The notes beneath the pieces are model-generated. The model had not been told where the DNA came from, did no database searches, and saw only the letters and a list, made by a program, of their open reading frames with translations. Below are positions 1-6,371 of a stretch of DNA of 12,959 bases, piece after piece. This DNA comes from Hyphochytrium catenoides (lineage: Eukaryota > Sar > Hyphochytriomycetes > Hyphochytriales > Hyphochytriaceae): assembly GCA_900088475.1 (NCBI GenBank), contig FLMG01003978.1:1-12959 (forward strand), written 5' to 3'. How positions within the stretch are numbered: the stretch's first letter is position 1; the number at the start of each line of letters is the position of its first letter. A program made the position numbers and the translations under genes.

Positions 1-326
1 TCCATTCCCCATCTGTTACTTAAGTTCTATTTCTCCATCTATCGATGTTGATTGTCGCTAGAGAATGGTGGTCTGTCTAGTTCTATCATCGCCTTCGCCT
101 GCTTACACCTGGAGATGACGCAACATTCTTCCTCTTTACTTTGTCTTCCCGTGTCCAATAACATCTCATTCACTCGAGATTGCGTCCTCTTGAATCTCAC
201 GAGACCATCTCATTTTATGTCTCTTTCTCTCTCTCTCTCTCCCTTTCTCGCTCTTTAATCCTTTCTCTCTCCCTTCGCTTCTTTTCGCGCAATTGTCGTT
301 GATGTTGCTTTGACGACGTATGACAG
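1..326 (+). other. 3' part of an intron upstream of the first visible acyltransferase exon
   Basis: No coding segment can be supported here. The last 110 bases are strongly pyrimidine-rich with a CT microsatellite around 221-245. They end at the only plausible acceptor in the stretch, ACAG at 323-326, directly before the conserved acyltransferase sequence. An in-frame TAA at 256-258 blocks a simple extension of the exon leftwards. The missing N-terminal residues and membrane anchor should be encoded further upstream, off the window. The long minus-strand open frame here is antisense shadow. Confidence 0.6.
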
Positions 327-2115
327 CCGTGTTCTTGTCTGCAACCACACCAGCCCATTCGACATACTTTACTTCTATTACTTCTATCTTCCTTCTTTCC
401 TGGCAAATCACACCGTGAAGGGTCTGCCAGTCATCGGCCGAGCTGCCTGTCTCCTGGACTGCCTCTTTGTCGATAGGAGGAGCGCTGAGAGCAAAAGAGA
501 GGTCGCCGAGAAGATCAAACAGAGAGCATCCGACTCCAGGTGAGATAGAGGAGAGAGTATGAGACCTTTTGGAGGTCTGGAAGGTCTTTTCTTCGCTCAC
601 AGAAGCGTGCGGGGAGGAAGGAAAGCTGGTAGATGGGCAGGGAGCGGCACGCTAGTGGTGGATGTAGATTGAGAAAGCTGGATGACGCCAAAGGAATTAA
701 CAAGAGAGAGTGGGAGCAGGAGCAGAAAAGGAAGACCAGCTAATGCAAACATCGGGCAGGCTTGCTCTTGGCCTTAGATTATAGATTGACCGGAACTGTC
801 TTGCGATCCTCTTACAATCGTATCTCTTCTCTAGGGCGCCACCGCTGCTCATCTTCCCTGAGGGGACAACCACGAATGGGTCAGTGCTTATTTCTTTCAA
901 GAAAGGAGCATTCGAACCTGGTGAGTGAGGGCCAACCTTGGAGTCTAACGGGACCTCGCTCTCTCTTTTGGTCCACAGGATGTCGAGGCTCTCTCCCTCT
1001 TAAGTTTTTATCTCTCTCAAGCGGTCTCATTTTCAAGCTTCTTCTCTACGTATCCTGGTCCCTTTCTTGAGAATCTTGTCGGGCTCTCATCCTCGCTATT
1101 TTGCTTACCTTAGCGGTCTCTTCTCTTCGTCCGTCCTCTAGGAGTGCCAGTGACCCCAGTCATTCTACGCTACCCTTTCAAGCACTTCAACATGGCGCAC
1201 ACATCCTCTCATGACACGCAGCAGCCATTGAACATGCTGCGGGCGATGACTCAGTTCAGCAATTCCATCGAATGTACTATCCTACCTGACTACGTTCCCT
1301 CTCTAACTCCTGGTGAGAGAGGGATTGCTGCGGAAAGCACAGATGCGCCTCTGTTCGCGAACAATGTGAGAGCTGTGATGGCTCAGGCAATGGACGTTCC
1401 TACGACGGAGCATTCTTATGAAGACCTATTCTTGGCTCGGACAGCCACTGAGAAGAGAATCTTGCAAGTGTTCACATACAAAGCATTGCGTAGCTCCTTC
1501 CCGTCTCTTCAAAGCCTTGAGATGATAAAGAGAGCAATGATCGCCTTCTCTTTCCTAGATCGGGACATGGACGGACTGCTTCAGCCTCAGTGTTTGTGGC
1601 CGCAAGGCAAAGAGCAGTACTGGCACTCTCTCATCTACGCCTTGGTAGGAAGCCTCGTTATTCCCGGGAAGAGCGAAGATGCTGTAGGAGGGCTCGACTT
1701 CTTGGCCTTTCTGCATCTGCTCTGGCTTACCCATCATGATGTCCCAGAAGCAAAGAAGATGGCTTACCTTAACGCTTGGATCTATGACCATTCAACAAAA
1801 GAGAGAGGGGCGCCGCTTATGCTTGACCTTTGCTCTGACTTTATCATCCCCGTTGCTGACGGTTCAACAGCAGCAGAGGAGCCAAACCGCGAGGTCAACA
1901 GCCCCCAGACACACTTTGTTGAGGACAATACGATGCGAGGCGTGGAGAAGGGACTCCGGTTTGATAAGAATAGCTGCAACGAAGCTTTGCAGAGCTTGGG
2001 AGAGGGCCTTCAGGATGCCTGGGAGACTCATATGACGAACGAAAGGAAGCAATGGGAGAAAGAGAAGCTCCCTTCCTCAGTGCACGCGATCTTATCCATA
2101 GACATAGACCCATAA
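327..2115 (+). CDS. Lysophospholipid acyltransferase, LPCAT/LPEAT type (5'-partial, three visible exons)
   Basis: Three exons (327-539, 835-920, 1142-2115) join in phase to give 423 residues. Family role: transfer of an acyl group from acyl-CoA to a lysophospholipid in the Lands cycle, in the ER membrane. All four blocks are visible: NHTSPFD (343-363, the HX4D catalytic pair), GLPVIGRAACLLDCLFVDR (421-477), FPEGTTTNG (854-880) and GVPVTPVILRYP from the exon 2/3 junction. An LPCAT/LPEAT-specific tail follows, with LPDYVPSLTPGE and LFANNVRAVMA (1351-1383). After it comes an EF-hand-like segment (DRDMDGLLQPQC, 1558-1593), a second weak one (GLDFLAFLHLLWL) and a charged, probably non-globular end. 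The hydrophobic N-terminus is absent and must lie upstream. Head-group and acyl preference cannot be read from sequence. The family call is firm; the exon joins rest on consensus splice sites and on the conserved motifs running through them. Confidence 0.9.
540..834 (+). other. Intron, acyltransferase gene
   Basis: The donor is CTCCAG|GTGAGA and the acceptor TCTTCTCTAG|GG. The join makes an AGG codon and leads straight into PPLLIFPEGTTTNG, so the motif confirms the splice. The intron starts purine-rich (GAGATAGAGGAGAGAG) and ends pyrimidine-rich. A possible hairpin near the donor pairs AGACCTT (562-568) with AAGGTCT (581-587). Confidence 0.88.
921..1141 (+). other. Intron, acyltransferase gene
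   Basis: The donor is CCTG|GTGAGT and the acceptor CCGTCCTCTAG|GA. The join completes a glycine codon and gives FEPGVPVTPVILRYP, the expected block III to block IV order. A competing acceptor, GGTCCACAG at about 979, would break this motif, so it was not chosen. Confidence 0.9.
1558..1593 (+). other. Degenerate EF-hand loop in the acyltransferase tail
   Basis: The 12-residue loop DRDMDGLLQPQC has Asp at positions 1, 3 and 5 and Gly at 6, as in a canonical EF-hand. Position 8 is Leu where Ile or Val is usual. The bidentate Glu at position 12 is replaced by Cys. Family knowledge: LPCAT/LPEAT proteins carry C-terminal EF-hands, often imperfect. Calcium binding is therefore doubtful. Confidence 0.7.
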
Positions 2116-2374
2116 TAGAGTCATTATATACTAATAGAGAAGCAAGTGCAAATGTCTCCTGGACGGGCGCCAAGCGTAAACGATGCTCGTTCTCGTCGGA
2201 CAAAGGACGTTTGGCCTCTGTAGATGAAATTTGAGGTCCACCTTCAAGATCCCTTGCTAGTTGCGGATGTGGTCTCTCGTTAGTCACTGAGCTCGAGCGG
2301 GATCTCACAACCAAGTAGATGTCCATCCATGAAGGTTAACAAGAGAAGGTTGCTATAGGTGAGGGGGAAAACTG

Positions 2375-2444
2375 ATGAGAGAGAGAGAGACGCTAATGAG
2401 AGAGAGAGAGAGAGAGAGGAGAATGAGCGAGAGAGAAAGAGACA
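2375..2444 (+). repeat. GA-dinucleotide microsatellite
   Basis: This is an interrupted (GA)n run, purest at about 2377-2390 and 2398-2419, broken by CGCTAATG and by GAATGAGC. It lies about 260 bases after the acyltransferase stop codon. Confidence 0.9.
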
Positions 2445-3094
2445 GTCTGGTGAGCGACCCATCCACTTGGGCGGTTAAGCTCGCCAGAGAAGAGCAATGT
2501 CAAAAGAGTGACAATTTATGATCTTACTTCTTACTTGGGTCGCCGTAGCTATTGACCTGAGCTTCTTCTCTTTCCCCTTCGTCATGACAGGAAGCTCCTT
2601 CATCTTACATCTCACTAACACAATGGAACCTACACACGCCTGGCCGCACTGCCGCCGCAATGATGGTGACATGATAAAAAGGAAAGACGTCTTTTACTCC
2701 GTCTCCACACGTCTAAGGCTCAAGGGCAGAAGGAGCCGTTATATCTCATGCAGCTTCATTCATCTTTCCGCTGTTGAAACGTCGTTCATTAGAAGAAGAA
2801 AGATCAGACTGCAGGCAGCCATTGTCCAGCTGCTCAGCTGCTGGGAGTCATTGAAAGAAAGACAAGGAACTAACGGACGGCCCTTGGCTTTCATCAATCA
2901 TCATCATCACCAGCAGACCACCAGCCAGCAGCAACATTCCTAGGAGCTCTTTCTACTCGCTCCATTCCTCGTCTTTGCTTCTTGCAGAACAGAATAGAAG
3001 AGGCGGTACTACTGCTCGGCTCTGCGTCCCAACGCGACTCTTTGACGACGGAGAACTACCGTTTCGTGGTCGATCGTTGTGTTTGTTATCCTAA

Positions 3095-3517
3095 GAATCT
3101 GTGTGGCTCTTTCCTTGCGAGGTTGTTCTACTCTTCAACAAGGAAGAATATACACTCCGTTCTGCCATTATAAAGCGCTATGCTGACCTCGGAGACAGGG
3201 CAGAGAAGGAGTAGGACGAAGAAATGGAGAGGAATTACCGAGAGGGGAAGGCTTGCTTGCTGGGTGATCTCAGTAAATATCCCTAGCAGGATTAGGATAA
3301 GAAGCGGCTGATAGCGGCCTGGCTCTTTGGCAGGTGGCCAGGACGGAAGAAGAAGAAGCCTAGAAGCTTCCTTACCGTTCCGAAAGCGTTCTTCTACTCT
3401 CAGAGGACACCGTTCACAGGAAATCTGAGCTGCTGTCCACTTAGTCTTGGCAGACTAATCGACTGGCTTTCTCTTTCTACTACTCTCCCTTGTCCACGAA
3501 TGGCTCATGGATGGTGA
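3095..3517 (+). pseudogene. Possible decayed coding frame broken by three TAG codons
   Basis: One frame reads like protein (LLFNKEEYTLRSAIIKRYAD, then DEEMERNYREGKACLLGDL, then LIAAWLFGRWPG). It is interrupted by TAG at 3212, 3284 and 3293 and ends at a TGA at about 3515. No family was recognised. Purine-rich sequence produces Lys/Glu/Arg-rich frames by chance, so this may be nothing. The adjacent genes end in TAA and TGA, so the sequence gives no reason to assume TAG is read as sense. Alternatives are exons separated by very short introns, or noise. Confidence 0.2.
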
Positions 3518-3715
3518 TGCAAACGAAGTCTTGGTTGTTGAGTAGGGAATGGCTCTGTGTGTACGCACTAGAGGAGAGCAGAGTTCCTTCTTCAGCTCAT
3601 TCGTTGTCTCTCCTCGTTCGTCTCCTCTCAGTTGGTTAGTGTCGCCCAGCACGCCTCCGTCTCTTTTCTCCTTCTTTGCGTCTTAGACGTCGCAACGAGC
3701 AGTGGCCATTATTGT

Positions 3716-4026
3716 TCTGTTCTCTCTCTCTCTCTCTTTCTCAACGAGTGCCAAACTATGATGCTCCAGCAGTCTGCGGATGATGATGGAAGAGTTCGGT
3801 TTAAAAGACCTGGCGTCTTCCCGGAGGAAAGGAGTGCTGTTCTTGTCCTCTTTATCTCTCTCTCTCTTCCTCAACGAGTGCCGACTACGATGCTAAAGTC
3901 TTGTCGATGAGGAAGAGTTCGGTTTGAACTTCCCATCGTCGTCCCCGGAGGAAAAGTAGTGCTGTCCAGGCAATCTTTTCGCTCCCAACCAAGTACTTTC
4001 TACCGTCTTCCTACTATGATGTCAAA
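3716..4026 (+). repeat. Imperfect tandem repeat, unit about 125-130 bp, two copies plus a partial third
   Basis: Copy 1 (about 3716-3838) and copy 2 (about 3839-3965) share, in the same order, a CT tract, TCAACGAGTGCC (3741 and 3871), ACTAYGATG (3755 and 3884), GGAAGAGTTCGGTTT (3788 and 3911), CCGGAGGAAA (3821 and 3945) and AGTGCTGT (3833 and 3958). A third copy begins at 3960 and keeps ACTATGATG at 4013 before similarity fades near 4026. Offsets of 123-130 show small indels between copies. The array lies 380-690 bp before the next start codon. It could be promoter-associated or simply an old local duplication. Confidence 0.85.
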
Positions 4027-4406
4027 GGCTCCTAGAGTATGGCGTTTGCTCTCTCTCTCCCTGCTGCTTCTGCCTCTTCTCCTCTCTATCGGCTCTACGT
4101 TTCCTCCTCTATCTTTTCTCCTCTTGGAGAAGAAGTCTGTCTTCCTTCCTCCCTCTAGGTCCTTAGGCAGTGGGATGCTTGTCCTGTTCGCGATCATGAT
4201 GATAGATTCAGTCTTCGCGGCCTTGCCACGTCTCGCCCATGCTCATCTCATTCTAACTTTCTCCACCAACCAGCAAGGAGGGAGAGCCATCAAGACCCGT
4301 TCCTCCCACTCTTTCTCCATCGCTTCTGTCGCGAGCCCCGGCAACCAAGAACGAGGTCCCAATCGTACCATCGACCAGCAAATTGTCCGTGACAGCGTCA
4401 ACAACC
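4027..4406 (+). promoter_or_regulatory. Presumed 5' flank and leader of the 654-residue protein gene
   Basis: The sequence is pyrimidine-rich up to about 4160. No convincing TATA box is visible. An ATG-initiated open frame (4016-4501) crosses the real start codon in another frame, and further ATGs occur near 4195. This would hinder translation if they were in the mRNA, so the transcript start is probably between about 4250 and 4406, or a leader intron removes them. This is inference only. Confidence 0.35.
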
Positions 4407-4490
4407 ATGGGCCTCATAGGAACCGGACCGATACTCGCCGTGCAGATCTCTCTTCTTCTTCTCTCCGGTCGCTCTTGCGCCCTTTCCGCT
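4407..4490 (+). other. Signal peptide of the 654-residue protein
   Basis: The peptide is a short N-region, a hydrophobic core (about residues 8-20), then GRSCALSA with small residues at -3 and -1. The patterned domain begins almost at once (GKDTSFTIPV from residue 31), leaving no room for a long transit peptide. Secretion, an endomembrane location or a complex plastid all remain possible. Confidence 0.7.
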
Positions 4491-6371
4491 GTCCTCGGTA
4501 AAGATACCTCCTTCACAATCCCTGTCAGTCGTCTCTTTGGTGACGGATATACGGGAAAGCTCATTCCCATTGGTCCCAATGGGGCGAACCGAGGGCCCGA
4601 TGGCGCTGTGGGCCTGCGATGGACTAGTGCTCCACCTTCTGGGCTGAAAGGAGCGGACGGTCTGACGGAGGTATGGCTGAACTTTGACAAATTAACTCCT
4701 TGGGGAAGGAGCTTCACTGATCGCACTACCGTCAACATAACTGGGATCATTGAGGGACATGCCTTTGCCAGTAAAGCCAAGGAACAGCTTGCTGCTGGTG
4801 TCCAATTGCCAATGAACCTCGCGAATCAGATAGATGTTAGCGCCTTGCAGACAAGAGCTGCCTGCCGCAGCTACAAAGGGGTGGACCCGGAGAAAGACCT
4901 AGTGGAGGTCTTTATCCCAAAGGACACCGTCAGGAGTTTCGAGTTCTTGGACGGCCAGCGAACGCCTACGCTTCTCATCGACACGGATCCCATTGAGATC
5001 AGAGGACGCCAGGTTGCCCTGGCTCAATTCGTTGGCCCTGCGCCCGATAGCGTGCCTGGTACGAAGGCTTACAAGGTAAATGTCTATGACATGAAGGCAA
5101 GACGCTTCTCAGAAATGGAGCGGGTTATCCACCTTCAAAAGTCCGCTACGTATGATCAGGATGTGATCAAGAGAGCGAGCTTCGAGCAGATGGAGAGGAA
5201 CACCGCCCTCAATGAGATTGGCTGGTACCTCTTTGGCGAGCATATTGACGGCAACTTCATCGTCCAGTCCATGGAGCCACGAGACCTCACAAAGGTCAAG
5301 AACCCTCCGCCTGTGGTTGTGGGTAAGGATGAAGACAGAGAGACGAAGTATGCGTTCCTCCACGAGAAGAACTTTCAGAATGAAAAGGAGCGGAAGGGAC
5401 AGGTTAGCGCGGCTCAGATACAGAGCACGGATGACGAGAGCAACGTCTGGAGAGAAGGAGACAGAGGGCTCTTAGTTCATATCTACGGAGCAATGGGGAC
5501 CACTGAGGAGTATAAGAAGTACGCAGATCCTCTTGTCCAGCTTCCTTTCGCAGGAGAGCAGTTCCAGTTCAGCACTGGACACTTCTCCTACGGCTATGTA
5601 GACGTGAGGCGGTGTCCCTTCACTCAGGAGCTGCGCTTCGACATCACGTACAATCAGGTCTACACGCACAACCGTGAAGGCGTGGTCGCTGGAAGGCAGA
5701 AGTTCTGCGTCTACTCCGGAAGCTTTGAACGTGGCCTAATGTATACCTACTCCATCTCCGATGCCATTGTAAAGAACAGCGCGCTAGCGGGCAAAGTTGT
5801 CCGCATGGAGGAAGTCACTAACAAGCCCCTGACTTTCCTGGATCTTGTGAACCGCGAGATAGATGTCATGGCCGCACGGTATCGCAGTGGAGACGGTCTG
5901 GGCACTTCCTGGGTCGGTGCTACGAACAATTGTGCTCAGGATTCCAATCTCGCGATGTGGGCCGCTTACCAGATCAACAAAAAGTGGATTGAAGGCAAGA
6001 TCCCAGATCTGGAGAAGCTTGGCGAGCATATGAGTGATCAGGTCGTGCCCGACGCTATGAAGAGAGACGACTGGGTCGCAGTGCTGAATAAGAAGTTGAT
6101 AACGCGAAGTCAAGATGGAGACATTGTCCCGAACACTGTCAACTCAAAGACTCTGTCAACCTGGAGAGTAATGGCTCCTCGTTGGGCCTACGATGGCATC
6201 CTTCGCGGGCTGATAACCTTTGACTTCTCGATAACTTTCCTTCGAGCCAGCCAGGTTGGAGGATGGCAGGAGATAACTATCCCCATCGCTCCAGGGTGGC
6301 AGTCTGATGCCTGGAATAAGTCTGACATCGAAACGATGAGAGAGATAAAGGACTTCTTCCGTCTCCCTTGA
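4407..6371 (+). CDS. Secretory-signal protein with conserved C-terminal NNCAQDSN domain, function unknown (654 residues, intronless)
   Basis: The ATG at 4407 lies in a strong ACCATGG context and is the first in-frame ATG after an upstream TAA at 4254. Residues 1-28 form a signal peptide (hydrophobic core ILAVQISLLLL, likely cut after CALSA). The rest has no membrane segment. Patterned blocks are GDGYTGKLIPIG (45-56), a WYLFGEHIDG block (273-282), WREGDRGLLVHIYG (348-361), GHFSYGYVDV (from 391), YNQVYTHNREG (to 424), ARYRSGDG...NNCAQDSN (490-514) and SQVGGWQEITIPIAPGW (615-631). From memory, not from a search, these blocks resemble proteins of cyanobacteria and algae that databases often label CAAX protease or abortive-infection protein. 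No EExxxR motif or multi-helix membrane domain is present, so that label is not supported here. Cys509 at a helix start with His392 or His421 before it could form a hydrolase site; that is speculation. N-glycosylation sequons occur at Asn110 and Asn637. The gene is firm; the function is open. Confidence 0.92.
   Translation: MGLIGTGPILAVQISLLLLSGRSCALSAVLGKDTSFTIPVSRLFGDGYTGKLIPIGPNGANRGPDGAVGLRWTSAPPSGLKGADGLTEVWLNFDKLTPWGRSFTDRTTVNITGIIEGHAFASKAKEQLAAGVQLPMNLANQIDVSALQTRAACRSYKGVDPEKDLVEVFIPKDTVRSFEFLDGQRTPTLLIDTDPIEIRGRQVALAQFVGPAPDSVPGTKAYKVNVYDMKARRFSEMERVIHLQKSATYDQDVIKRASFEQMERNTALNEIGWYLFGEHIDGNFIVQSMEPRDLTKVKNPPPVVVGKDEDRETKYAFLHEKNFQNEKERKGQVSAAQIQSTDDESNVWREGDRGLLVHIYGAMGTTEEYKKYADPLVQLPFAGEQFQFSTGHFSYGYVDVRRCPFTQELRFDITYNQVYTHNREGVVAGRQKFCVYSGSFERGLMYTYSISDAIVKNSALAGKVVRMEEVTNKPLTFLDLVNREIDVMAARYRSGDGLGTSWVGATNNCAQDSNLAMWAAYQINKKWIEGKIPDLEKLGEHMSDQVVPDAMKRDDWVAVLNKKLITRSQDGDIVPNTVNSKTLSTWRVMAPRWAYDGILRGLITFDFSITFLRASQVGGWQEITIPIAPGWQSDAWNKSDIETMREIKDFFRLP

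Larger units (their letters stand above)
2116..3715. other. Intergenic stretch with no supported gene
   Basis: The stretch holds the acyltransferase 3' untranslated region, a GA microsatellite (2375-2444), an open frame at 2518-2943 with no recognisable motif and a His/Gln-rich low-complexity end, and a broken frame at 3095-3517 listed separately. I see no AATAAA signal close to the acyltransferase stop. No tRNA or rRNA pattern is visible. Confidence 0.6.

Noticed and set aside
166-600. 144-codon open frame on the minus strand
   Set aside because: It lies antisense to the conserved acyltransferase exon (327-539) and its introns, is low-complexity Arg/Glu at the end, and shows no motif.
2518-2943. 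141-codon plus-strand frame
   Set aside because: It has no family motif, ends in His/Gln low complexity, lacks a good start context, and has no supporting splice sites.
4383-4406. Upstream TTG as the start of the 654-residue protein
   Set aside because: Nuclear eukaryotic genes rarely start at TTG. The ATG at 4407 has a strong context and places a proper signal peptide at the N-terminus.
4253-4780. 175-codon open frame on the minus strand
   Set aside because: It is antisense to the start of the 654-residue protein gene, whose signal peptide, Kozak context and conserved blocks fix the plus strand as coding.
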